Of a DNA stretch of 64,000 nucleotides, positions 13,045 to 24,365 are shown in pieces (position 1 is the first letter of the stretch; each line of letters begins with the position of its first letter). The DNA lies in assembly GCA_039111635.1 (NCBI GenBank), contig JBCAQO010000004.1:3410001-3474000 (forward strand), written 5' to 3'. The position numbers and the translations under genes are program-made. Origin of the DNA: Heterobasidion occidentale. Lineage: Eukaryota > Basidiomycota > Agaricomycetes > Russulales > Bondarzewiaceae. Below the pieces are notes generated by a model, which was given only the letters and a program-made list of their open reading frames with translations, searched no databases and was not told the DNA's origin.

Positions 13045-13736
13045 TACGCTTTCAGAGTCTTCTTCTCCAGGATCATCACCTTGGCCTCCACATTTCCCGG
13101 CTGGGCAACGATTTGCGCCAAGAACGCTCCAATAATGACGTCGATGCCCGAATGCTGGTCACCCGCATGGAAGTACGTCCTCCCTTCCAAGCGATCGTTC
13201 AAACCCTCCACCCACTCCCACATCAGTTGATCGACCTCCTTCTCGCTGTGCTTCCCCATTCCCACTGCTCTCATCACGCCTAGAATCTTCTGCTGCAAAA
13301 GCCACATTATAATCGGTTTGATGAGGCTGGGAATTGGGATTTCCCTCGCTGTCGCAGCATAGTTATGCTCGCGCGACCAACGTGTCTGCACAACAGCAGT
13401 GTACATTAGCTCCTCCGTCCATGCCTGCCATGCACGGGACTCGGCGCGCTGCACGGGCGTCAGTGTCGCATCGAGGTCGGGTGTGATGCCCAGGGCAATG
13501 AGGCGGCGAATGATGAAATGCGAGTCAGCGATTGTCTCGGCGTCTGAGTCGTCGGGCCGCGTGAGGACGATGTATGGTAGTTTTCCCTTTGGCGCTGCGG
13601 AGCTGGACGTTGTGACAAGGGCGTAAGACGTGAACGACGTCGCGCGCAGATACGTTTCTAGCTTTTGACAGAAGCCGGATGGACTTGGGGCATTTGAATC
13701 GTTCTTGACGAAGCCGAAGAGTTTGATAGACGCCAT
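13045..13736 (-). CDS. Metaxin/Fax-like glutathione S-transferase-fold protein, C-terminus in gap
   Basis: Single uninterrupted frame starting MASIKLFGFVKNDSNAPSPS at 13736. The N-terminal thioredoxin-like half has the Tom37/failed-axon-connections pattern: SPSGFCQKLETYLRA, then PKGKLPYIVL, then ETIADSHFIIRRL. The all-alpha GST C-terminal half follows with RAESRAWQAWTEELMYTAVV, MRAVGMGKHSEKEVDQLMWE, GRTYFHAGDQHSGIDVIIGA and FLAQIVAQP. This family is widespread in fungi and its substrates are mostly unknown; the catalytic Tyr/Ser of classic GSTs is not obvious. The last codons are lost in the N gap, 231 codons in, close to the usual length of about 240-260. Confidence 0.8.
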
Positions 13737-14411
13737 CTGGTACAAGTTCAGCCGGTGTGGATAAGTTGTCTAGTTCAAAAACATCTGCTCCTTGCTCACC
13801 TGTGAACTTTCCAGAATCGCAGCGTATTATCACGTCGCACGCTCCCGCTTTGTACTCGGCTTTGCCTCTCGTCTGCCGAGTCGCTGCATCAGTGTGCGGT
13901 ATGGATGCGCAGTTAAGGTCCAAGACATGCCGCAAGCTCGTAATATGAAGGGCATGATGGGATACCCTGTTTTGATCAGATGGCTTCCAAGTTTTGGACG
14001 CCGGAGACATTCGAAACATTGACATTCGCAATCGCTGCTGCGCTCTATGCCAATGACTCGGGCCAATTATCTAGCTTTTGCAGAGACGTTCCTTCGTGAG
14101 TGTACGAGTAGTGTACGTCGCTTTGTTCCCCGCAGCTCATTTTGAACACGTAATTCATACATAACTTGCATGCATCATCTACTGGCGGCGCTCATCGAGA
14201 ACAAATATGGAAATTGAGCTTAGTTCACTATGAGACACCTGCTACCGGACCAAACAACAGTTAAGTACGATACCTTACTATACCACCATAATTCTCGCCA
14301 TGCGACCCAACCTCCCTGAGGTAAACACATGCCCCTTGAGGGCCAATGCAGAGCACAGAGTTGGATCATGCTTACATATATTCACACTACCGTAGAGTAC
14401 ATACAGCTACT

Positions 14412-14443
14412 CGTCTAGACATGCGGCGCGCCGCCACTAGACG
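14412..14443. repeat. Near-perfect palindrome with GC core
   Basis: Arms cgtctag (14412-14418) and ctagacg (14437-14443) are exact reverse complements, and the core gcggcgcgccgc (14423-14434) is itself a perfect 12-bp palindrome containing an AscI-type octamer. It lies in non-coding DNA beside a CA microsatellite. Confidence 0.6.
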
Positions 14444-15137
14444 TTAATATATGACCTCACACCCACACACACACACCTTGCCTTCCGCGTTGTTAGTAAA
14501 GGACTGTGAGTCACGGTTCGCGGTGACCAAGAAACGCGTGTTCTTCCACTGCATATTGACGTCCTCCATCGTGTTCTCCCGATCTTCGAGCCAGCACACG
14601 TAGTCGATAAGAACATCTTCGAGGTTATTCGCCTGCACTACTGCCCGTCAAGTCCCCCGCCACCGATGACGCTGAGCGGTTGATCAATGATCATGCATGT
14701 GATACCTCTGAAGAGGTCCGAAGATGAGGACTACCGCCTGGTAAAGACCACGGTGGTGGAGGCCATCACATGTGTTGACGCTGGGTAATGTATTCTCACG
14801 GCGTTGGAGGGCCACTTTGATCCAATGCAGACCCAGAGCCTCGCAGTTAGGGAGACGGTATGCATCAATCAAACAGGACAAGGACCATTTGAAAATCAAG
14901 CGCCATGCACGTCGTTCTCACATATAGCAACCAAGCTGTCCATCGTCGGGCACGAATATGTACATGCGATCACACCTCCATCCAACGCGATACTACAACT
15001 CACCTTTGAACCTATGGGCTCAGCTTCATCCATTTCTCGTTCCAACCCGGAGGGCGCTGGAGGGCCCGGCCGAGATGGTGTGACGCGCCGTTACTCGCGC
15101 TTCGAAGGCTGGACTGTCGAGATTCGAGGCTCGGAGA

Positions 15138-15145
15138 TATAAAAG
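15138..15145 (+). promoter_or_regulatory. TATAAAAG match without an assigned gene
   Basis: A consensus TATA sequence on the plus strand 1.7 kb upstream of PPS1. Nothing recognisable starts just after it, so it could be chance, a distal promoter with a long leader, or the promoter of an RNA I cannot identify. Confidence 0.2.
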
Positions 15146-16886
15146 GGAGAAGCGAACGGAGCCGCGAGACCCGCGAGATTCGCAGGCCCGTTCTCGTCCG
15201 CAGACCCGGGTCTTCATCTTGCTGTGGAGCGAGGGGCGACAGAGCGGCTGGAAGGAAGAGGCCGGGAGCAGTGAGAAGGCCGGCGCGTGCGTCGAAAGGC
15301 GTGTCGTGGTCTAGGCGGCGACGTAAGCGACGAATGGCGAGATTGAGCGACGGACGACGAGGTTGAAAGGCTGCGGTCGTTTCGCGAAGGACCTCGTGGG
15401 GCGGGGCGAAGGAGATGCGCGACGGACGAGGGAAGGGAATGCAGCGGGCCGTCGGTCAGTTGTCGCGTGCGCTGGATAGCCCATCGAAGATGTGGAAGGC
15501 GTGCGTAGGATGTGGCCTCGGCCGAGGACTGCTGCAATTATAGGCGAGTCGACGGCGCGCGCACTAGATTGCGACAAGGATGAGCGGACGCACGCGGGAA
15601 GAGTCAGAGATGGCGTCAGCGACAGGGAAGAGTCTGATTGTACATGACAAGATGACCGCGAGACGGGTAGAGTGCTTACGGAACAGGTCGAAGTCTCGAA
15701 CGACAGCCTCTTTGGAGGTGTGAGGATCGTCGCTCTCGTGAGCCAGTGGTAAGTATTTCAGGGCGCGGGGAAACCTGCAGTGCCAATCCAAAGCGCGATT
15801 GGGTTTTGGGAAGGGAAGGTGCCTGCTTACTACGCAGGATAAGAACAGGGTTATTTGGAGCGCTGGAACAGGGGCGGAGGATCGCGGGGGAAGACGGGGG
15901 ATCGAGAGGTCGGAGGAGTCAAGAGCGAGACGGAAGGCTGAGAGGAGCAGAGAGCCCGCATGGCTTGTTGGATGGTCTTGGATGCGCCGAGTACGAAAGT
16001 AGAGAGCGAGGGAAGGGAGCGGAGATTGCCAGAGAGGTGGGAAGGGAGAAGGGAGAGATGGAGGGCGCCAGAGGGTGGGAGTGGGAGTGGGAATGGGAGG
16101 CGGGCCTCGTGGTAACAGGAAGGGGGAGGATTGGGAGGGTGCGTGATGCGTTGGGCCGGATTGGGAGAGTCGAAAGCCAGAATGGAAGAATGGAGTGGCA
16201 AGCAGTGTCAGATATCGCAGATCCCGTGGTGGCTGGGCACGGAACGCGCTCTGGCTCAAGGCAGGGACGCGAAGAAGAGCGGCGGGGGCGGAGTCGGCAA
16301 GGGGACACGTGTGACGAGAGGAGCGATGCTGAATTGGGGAAGCAAGGAAGGGAAAGAGCGGGCGAGAGGAGACAGTGGGGTGGAGCAGGAGGAGCGTGGT
16401 TGATGGTGGCCTAAAGGCGGACGACGTGTGAGTACCAAGCGCAGGCGCATGCACTGGTACGAGGACGCGGACGACGGCGAAGGGCTGAGACGACGAGCGG
16501 CGAGAGGTCAAGGCAATGGCGCGAGGGGCGGCCTAGGCTCGGGAGAGGCCCAGGGCGGTGCTGGTGCGATCTCGATCAGGAATAGCCGCGGGCGGGCGGC
16601 CAGAGTGCGCGGGGTCCGCATTGACCTCTGCGAGGTGGGCCTGCAGGCGTCTGCACGCTGCTGGGAGAGTGTCGGACGGCGCGACGCGACGGATAAGATA
16701 GCGGGGGCGGGGATGGAAGAGCGAGAGGAAGAGGGCGCGAGGGGAGGGGAATAAAGGGAAGGGGAGGGGAGATCTGAGATGAAGTGAATACAAACGCGGT
16801 TCTTCGTTGCGCGTCCGGCCAACAGTTCAAATGCCTGCGTCTCTTCCTGCTCCGCCCCCTCTCCCTTCCTCTCCATCCTCCTCTCC

Positions 16887-19800
16887 ATGGCCTCTCTCCC
16901 ATCCGACAATTCTGCCACTGTCCCCGTTCACGGTCTCTCCTACCCCCCTGCATTCCTCTCCTCGCTCCCCGTCCTCCTCCCCCGCCCCTCTCCCCACACC
17001 CCCATCCGCGCCCTCTCCGCATCCCAATTCGCCGATCTCCACCTCCGCGCCCTCCTTTCTCATGCCCCCGACGCTGCTCTCTTTCCCTTCCTCCACGGCC
17101 TCGAGGGCGACAACGAGGCCCAAAATCTCTTCTTCGCCTCTCCCCGCCATGCTCCTGGCTCCGTTCCCGTTCCCACATTCCGTGGTCTCGTCTGGGTCGC
17201 CGCTGACGACGACGACAAGGACGATGACACAAACCTTGCTTCCTCGCGCATCGCTTCCGCGGTCGCTGCTGCCCGCCGAGGGCTTAACAACGAAGACGAC
17301 GAGTTTGCGTCCGAGGACGACGAAGACGACGACGACGACGACGACGACGATGAGGACTTTGATGAGGACTTCAGCTCATCCGACCTCGATGCGCCGGACC
17401 CCGCACGTCACGAAGAGAGTTTCCCGATGGACATGGACATGGACATGGACGTCGATCCGCCCCCCGTCCACATGCACCCGGTTCAGCACCGCGTGCAGCC
17501 CACGCCGATCTACACCAGCCCGCTCCCGCCCTTCGCACACGACCGCACTAGCAGCACAGGCAGCAGCTCCTCCAGCAGCGCCGCATCCTCCCTCTCTGCC
17601 AGCGACGCCCCCTCCACTCCCGCCACTTCCGTCGCCGCATCCCCTCCTCCCCTCTCTCCTGCATCGTGCCCCCCACTTCCCTCGCCTATCGCGGCCGCCA
17701 CGCACAAGTCCCCTGCACACAAGACAGAGCCCGCGCTTCTTACTTCGTCCTTCCGCGCTCATGAGATCCTGCGCGATGGCCCTGGCCCGGAGCACCCCCA
17801 CGAGTTCGTCCACCCGCGCGTTCCAGAAGGCATCTCCCTGAGGAACTTTGGTATCCAAGTCGTGAGTCTTCTCTTCACCTTTTCTTTTCTTGTTTCATTC
17901 CTTTTCCGCTTCTCGTCTTGGTCTGTTTTTTCTACGGCTGAGGATTTCGGTCCCGGACTGTGCGCCACTATATGCGCCACTTTCTCCACGCCTGCCGTTA
18001 TGGAGCGCATATAGACACCTGTGCTCGACGCAGAATTCGTGTCTCTCCCGCACGTCTTCTACCCCCGATCCTGTTCACCGCGGTTCATATATGCGTGCAG
18101 GCATGCGTACATCTTCTTTTCTTTCCCGTTGCGTCTTCTCTGCACAGTGTATCGGCCCCGTCTTGCTCCCCATCCGCTGTTTGTCCCCGCGTTTCCCACA
18201 GCTCTTATCAGAGCTTTGCATCCGCTGGTCACGTTTGCCACTCCGTTCGCCAGCAGGTCTGCTGACACCGCAGCGGCTGACATCCTTGACTGGTGACGAA
18301 ATAGAGTTACGGGGGATCGCGATCGCGCGCATGTCATAGGGCCATAAGTCCTGATGCATACGCCTCGTGTCTCGAGTGAGGGTCCAACTAGCCGTTTGGA
18401 TTGGGATAAGGTGGCCACTAGCAACCTCGTGCGCACGCGATCGTCTGGTTTCGAACGGAGAGTTTGAAGGCGTGGGTGCCGCCGATCGTATCCGCTCGAG
18501 GCATAGTTCGGCTGCTATCTCCAAGTCCATTTCGATCAATGATCGTGATCGTAGTGGTATCTGCTCAGGGTCCACTTGACCGCTCGTGCAAAGGCTGCCT
18601 CTTTTATTTTATTTTCTCCCTGTTTAATCTATTGGTAAACTATGTTTTCCGTCGCTGACCTCCGGGCGCGCCTTTCTAGCCTATCTACGCCACTCTCTCT
18701 GATATCGTCGTCTACTCTCCCACTGGATCCTCCCGCCCCGCCTTTGCCCTCGCCGAGAAGCTCAAGTGCGCCGTCGAGGCCAAAGCTGTTGCCCGAGCTC
18801 GCGGGAATGCTCTCACTCGTGCACGCACCGCTTCCGCTTCCGCTTCTGTTTTCCCATCTACATTCCCCTCTACGTCACCGGTGTCCAAAGTTGAAACACC
18901 TACGGAGCAGCTGGAGCTTGAGCCTGTCGCGTACAACGTGTTCGTGCTTCAGGCAACGCTGCCCGAAATGCGTGCGGCCCTGCCCCACCTGCTGAGCCGC
19001 GTCACTGATGCGCCGTGCTCTTGCTCCACGTCTCGCCCCGATCCAGCACGCACCAGTACTAAATTGAGTACCCGCAAGTCCAACCACGGCACCGCACACG
19101 CGTCAGGCGTTGGCCACGGTCACATGCACGCCGACGCGCACACCGACGGTACTGATGCCCATGTAGCACGCGCGGCCGAGTGTGGGTGCCGAGAGCACAT
19201 GTTGCTCAAGGCGAACACCATCAACTTTGTGCAGCGCGAGCGAGATGAAATGAGAGATCTCACCAGGGCGAGCGAGATTGTCTCTGTCGACCCGTTTTCG
19301 AGTCATGGTCCTCACTCTGCCATCGCCCGCAATACGCATGCGCACGCCAACGGGTTTGCCAGCGGACACGCCGACGCCACTGCTCGCACACACCAAGACG
19401 ATGGCCCGTGCCCCTGGATTGCCTCCTTTGGTCAAGTATTCCTCGGCAACGCAAGTGACGTCCCTCTCCCACCCTCCGCGTCCCCTTCATCATCAACAGA
19501 CATGCTCGGCGTCCTGGACGGTGTCCAGAACGCTGACCTCGCGGACCCGTTCGCGAACGCAGACAACGATCCCGAGCGCGGGCGCGGGTTTGACGTGTGC
19601 ATAGAGTGCCACGATCGCGCGCCTACCCCGACTCCAGAACATCTGAGAGCTGCAGAGGCGCATCTGCGGGCGTTAGATGATCAATGGGTTCAGCGTTGCC
19701 GTAAGCAAAAGGGGCTTGGACTGGGGGTGAAAGTAGCGCACACCGGTGACGTCGCCATCGTGGACGGCGAACTGGTGACCCCGCCGCGCCCAGCACCTAG

Positions 19801-21329
19801 TGCGCAGTCGGTTGTGCACCTCCCGTTTCCGAGCGCCCCTATCACCGCGGGTGCGGCAGTTAGCGCACTGGTACCGTTTGTCGAGTTCTTGCAGCGCGTT
19901 ATCTGCCCGTCAGTCGAAGAGCGGGATGCTTTAGGACGCTCCGTGGGAGCGAATAAGGGGAAGAAGGGCAGGTTGACCAGGGGTGCGAAGGTGTTAATCT
20001 ACAGCTCGGACGGGTACACGGAGTCGAGCGTGTTGGCCCTGTGTCTTTTGATGGCAGTCAGGGGGATCACGTTGCCAGAGGCATACTTGGAGCTGCAGGT
20101 GCGTGTCTTCCTATCTCATGATCCTCCCTTCCTTCCCTTCTAAATCATCGCTGGCAGGTGGCCAAGAAACGCAGCTTCTTCGTGTACCCGACTGACATCC
20201 ACGTCCTCAAACGTGTCGAGCAGCGCCTCGTGAAGGAGGACCACTTCGCTCCCGGTCACGGCTATGGCTACAGCTTTCCTCCTGTTCCCGGCGACGGTCA
20301 CGTTGGCGCACGTCTGTTTGCGCATTCAGCCCGCCGCCGATCTTCTGCCTCCAGTCACGCGTCCGGGACTGTGTCTGCTTCTGCGCCTACCTCTGTGCAC
20401 ACCCTGTCTGCGTCGTACGAGGAACAACATGTGAGGAGCGGTAGTGGCGGAGGACGCCCCCGCGCCAGCACCAGTCCGCTGCTGCCGTCGCTCGCTGCCG
20501 ACCACCAGGTCTGGTTCGACGATCCGCGGTTCGACGGGAGCTTCCCAAGCCGCGTGCTCCCCTTCTTGTACCTCGGAAATCTGTGCGTGTGTTTTGACTT
20601 CTCTTCTGTTTCCATGTTGATTGTCGATGGTATGTAGGAACCATGCTTCGAATGCGTATATGCTGCACGCTCTAGGTATCACGCACGTCGTCTCAGTCGG
20701 CGAGTGCGCGTTGGTGCCACCACCTGAGACTGGGATGGGCGACAGTGGCTGTCCGAGTGCGGGTGGAGCGAGTGCTGCCCGGCCAACATTCATACCCGGG
20801 CATCATCAAAACCGCTCGCGCAGAGGGTCACTTTGGACCGAAGAACGCGAGGGGCGTATAAAGGTGTTGGATATCAAGGGAGTGTGTGACGACGGGATCG
20901 ACACACTCGAGCCCCAACTGGGCCCAATCTGCGAATGGATCGACCGCGCGCGGAGCGAAGGCGGGAACGTGCTTGTGCATTGCCGGGTGGGCGTATCACG
21001 CAGTGCAACGGTTACCGTGCGTCTTTCTTCCCAGATACTCCTGGTGTTGGTGCTGATGAATCTGCGGCAACGTTCAGATCGCATACGTGATGAAGCATCT
21101 TTCGCTTCCCCTCGTCGACGCCTATCTCATCGTGCGCTCGCGACGGCTGTCAGTGTTGATCCAGCCGAACATGCGCCTGCTGTACAACCTGTGCGGTTGG
21201 GAGATCAAACTCGCTCGTGAACGCGCAGGTGACGACAGCGAGCGTCTCAAAGCTGAGCTTGCACCTTGTCTCAACTGGCCGTTCCTTGCGCGGGAGGTCC
21301 ATGCGCTCAACGAGAAGTACTTGCATTGA
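16887..21329 (+). CDS. PPS1: Dual-specificity protein phosphatase PPS1
   Basis: Pps1-type phosphatase, linked in yeast to cell-cycle and DNA-synthesis control. Exons 16887-17861, 18680-20098, 20158-20582, 20638-21016 and 21078-21329 join in frame to 1149 codons plus stop; all introns are GT-AG. Landmarks: MASLPSDNSATVPVHGLSYP, an acidic run of Asp/Glu at roughly residues 130-165 followed by a Met-Asp repeat, a Ser/Pro-rich linker, IYATLSDIVVYSPTG at the start of exon 2, KVLIYSSDGYTESSVLALCL, FFVYPTDIHVLKRVEQRLVK, FPSRVLPFLYLGNL, and the active site VHCRVGVSRSATVT, where Cys and Arg are the catalytic HCx5R pair. It ends with LIQPNMRLLYNLCGWEIKL and stops at 21329. Its 1149 codons exceed the roughly 800 of yeast Pps1, the excess lying in low-complexity parts. 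The first intron is unusually long (818 nt). No frame break was seen. Confidence 0.93.
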
Positions 21330-24300
21330 ACTGTCTCTGCACTCGTGATGTTTCTTTTGGTATCCGCGACTATTTCTTTAGGGCTGCATACATCATCGTC
21401 CATCCGTCCAACTCGTCACAAAGCGACGCAAGAGTATCATCCGCGTACATTTTTAATTCGGCGAGTCGCCGTTCATTGCCTCCGCCTCCTCTCGAGCGCC
21501 GCGTGCTGTTCCATATCTTGTACCTTAGCTTGCATACACTATGCGCATGCCTTCCATCACTCCAATCCGCCTCATACATGCATCTCCACCTTCCCTCGAT
21601 TGTCTTTCCCCATCCTCCCTCATTTATCTCCCCCCCCCCCTTCCCATCGTCTTCCGTTCCAATCTTACGTCCACTTCCCTCTTCCATTTCTCCCTCCTCG
21701 CCTGCCACATGTTTCCTCTCCTGCACCCCAACCGCTCTCGCTGTCCATCGTTTGTTCCATTTGTGTGCACTATACATGTTCTGTCTCATACGCTGTTCCC
21801 GACTCCCCCGTGCCTCCCTGTGTGTATATTACGAGCACTTTTCTCTTGACGTTTATGACATATATGCCTTTGTTTTTTGTCCGTCGCATCGGTTCTTCTC
21901 GTTCTCGTTCTTTCTCTTGCTTCGGACTGTGCAGGTATCGTCACGAGGCTGTGCCGGAGATCGGGGCACTCGTCATGCGCATGGGGACTCGACGTTGCCT
22001 AGGCTGAGGTGTCGTGAGACCCTACAACAGCGCCTCTGCTGACGTCCACGATCTAGCTCATGTTTCATGTTACGCCTTTCTAGACTAGAGCCCGAGAAGT
22101 GCTGCGGTGGGCTCCGGGGAGCTTGCTAGCCGGCCCTTCGATTCGATAAGGTGCGATACTCCTTTTCTCGGTTCGACTTTCGATTCGCTGCGTGCACCTT
22201 AAGCTTCGAGTACGCATAATAACCCGAGGTGACGTGACCCACGACTTTGCAGCCGGAAGCTCGACACGATAAGGCGCGAGACTCTTCCTAGTTCTGATTC
22301 GCCACGCCCATGCTAAATATGCAGCGCAGCCCGCCCAAGCCGCAGAGTCCGTGCTGATGTGAGCGAGACACGAGGTGCGCGGCATTCTGCGCTGCGGCAG
22401 TGCGTGAGGTCCCGTCGGACATCTAGGGGGCAGAAGCTCGCTCGACGGTCAGGTGCGGATTTGGAACGCTGTTTTTGAATCGAAGCGATCCTCGTGGGTC
22501 CTGCGGGCTGTGGTGCCTGTTTTCTGGATGTAGCAGATGCTCACGAACGGTGTTCGTGCTGACTGTGCTTGCTCCAAGTTAGCGATCGAGGAGGGAGACG
22601 GGTGCGTGCGGTGTTAATCTTGGATCGATGGGTCGATCGTGTAAGTAGTCGCTTAGTGCAAAGTCCAGTCACGTCAGCGTCAGCGTCAGGTTTGAGAAAT
22701 GAGTAGGCAGGACACTGTATGCGTACGTCCATCTTTCGCGATCACCTATGAAAGCGGTGATTGTTGATGCACGACCTTGTGCAGGACTCAGGGTGTCTTG
22801 TGGCTTCAGCTATTCGAGCGTTGTGTACCAGTGTGTACACGGAATATCAGTGCCGCAGATCGCCGTGATCACATATGCACCACGAAGTGACCGGCCAATA
22901 TGGAAGGCCATTCTCTTCAAGAAGCATCGCTCTGTCTTCTGCGAAGAGCAGATATTCTAAGGGTGCGTTGTTTTTGTTGGTGGGATCCGTGACGGTTGAG
23001 GACCTTCTACCGACTTGTCGGGGATAGATATGAGCAGGCCACTTCGAGGGGCCTCCAAAGCTCGATCGCGTGATGGGGGTTTGATGAACGGGTTTCGACT
23101 GTTCGTCCCTGACCTTACTCTATTCGTGGTGCATGCAGCCTTTGCAGATATAGTTGCCGACGAGCGTCGAATCTCGACTCGCCCTCCGCCGTGCTCTTGA
23201 CAATCAGGAAGGGAAACACGGAGGCGGCCAAAGATCCTTCTCTGCCTGAGCGCACCGTCACGCTCTTCGTTATTCTTGTGCTTGACGAATCGGCGTTAGT
23301 TGGCCTCCGTTCGATCTTCCCGTCTTCGACACCGCCAGCTCCTGTTAGATAGCCAACTTCGCGTGCTACTTCCGTCTGCACCGCTAGCCACCTTGCGCCC
23401 AATCCAAACCCCCGTACAAACACGAGAACGATGACAGGAATCCAGGCCGATTTGACAAATTATCCCTCCACTTCGGAATCATCCGACTGTGGCACCAGGT
23501 GGCATCGCGTCCCTAACCCTCTCATCCTTCTATAATGACTGGTTTCGAGACTGCTCGAACAACCTTCATATCCCTTTCGCTCTCTTTCGGCAACCTACTT
23601 GAGTGTCTTCCAAGCCAGCCGACCAGACTAAGATGCTTCGAATCTCGGACACTTAGTAGCCTTGCGACCTGGGGAGATCTTTCAGCGCCTTCACCTTTTT
23701 CCAGAGATATCGCGACCCTCCATCGTGGCCCATTTGCCGATAAGTATAGTCCCCGCTGACTAACGCTTGTTGTATGCAGGGGGTTAGTTCCATTCTCGCA
23801 TTTCCGAAAGATGAATTCTAACGAGGTACGATTTCCCTCCAAGACCCTTCCAATGATTCTTTCCCTGATTACAATCTGCGAATCGTCAGTGTCTCTACAT
23901 AGACCTCTTGTCTTTGTTGAGTTCCGCCCTCAGCTGGCATTTATCCACCGCTCTCGGCGCATCGGCAGTGACTATGAATACCTATCTCATCGATCGTCCC
24001 TCCTCCATCAAGGCCTGCGCATCTTTCGCCGCCACCTGCATTGCTATATGAGGAAGAGCGAAGCGTGGGGCTAATGACGTCTGAAGCAAAGCATTTCTTG
24101 GGTTGCCTATTTTTTTACACTTTCCCATATGAGTCTCGGCATGGTCCAATTGTGCGAGATGATACTCATCTTCATATTTCTTACAGTAGAATCGATGATT
24201 GTGGAATTTCAAGGACTCTGCGCTGTTTCCTAACCCACAGTAAACATGTAAGTATCGTAATCAAGACCCGGCGAACTGGACGGTGAAGCTGCGAATACCA

Positions 24301-24365
24301 TTTTTCCTGTATCCGAACTCGATGACTACTGATTAGTAAAAGTCAGTAATCATCTCCTACCCAAA
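21330..24365. other. Intergenic, about 3 kb without a supported gene
   Basis: Pyrimidine-rich 3' flank of PPS1 (including a C tract near 21631-21641), a decayed tandem repeat at 22128-22310, and then unremarkable sequence to the end of the GH5 gene. Frames of up to 258 codons at 21266-22042 are low-complexity and follow the CT bias. I found no motif in the 22700-24300 part. Confidence 0.4.
22128..22310. repeat. Degenerate two-unit tandem repeat (about 123-bp period)
   Basis: Both units begin agccgg and share cgataagg and gcga-ac-ct-c blocks followed by gattcgc: unit 1 from 22128, unit 2 from 22251. Similarity within the first 60 bases of each unit is clear but imperfect. Origin unknown. Confidence 0.5.

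Larger units (their letters stand above)
13737..16886. other. Long intergenic region, purine-biased GC-rich tract
   Basis: No gene supported. It contains a (CA)n run at about 14457-14476, a palindrome at 14412-14443, a TATAAAAG match on the plus strand at 15138-15145, and from about 15200 to 16770 a GC-rich stretch whose plus strand is strongly rich in G and A. The long frames there (for example 315 codons on the minus strand, 15564-16511) are Ser/Pro/Arg-rich and overlap equally long frames on the other strand, as expected from base bias alone. It is the 5' flank of PPS1. Confidence 0.45.

Noticed and set aside
12927..13230. Frames running through the N gap
   Set aside because: Translation across unknown bases; only the part from 13045 on is real sequence.
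15564..16511. 315-codon minus-strand frame (and overlapping plus frame of 222 codons)
   Set aside because: Ser/Pro/Arg-rich, no motif, and open on both strands because of purine bias.
16576..17858. Long minus-strand frames opposite PPS1 exon 1
   Set aside because: Antisense shadows of the GC-rich, low-complexity first exon.
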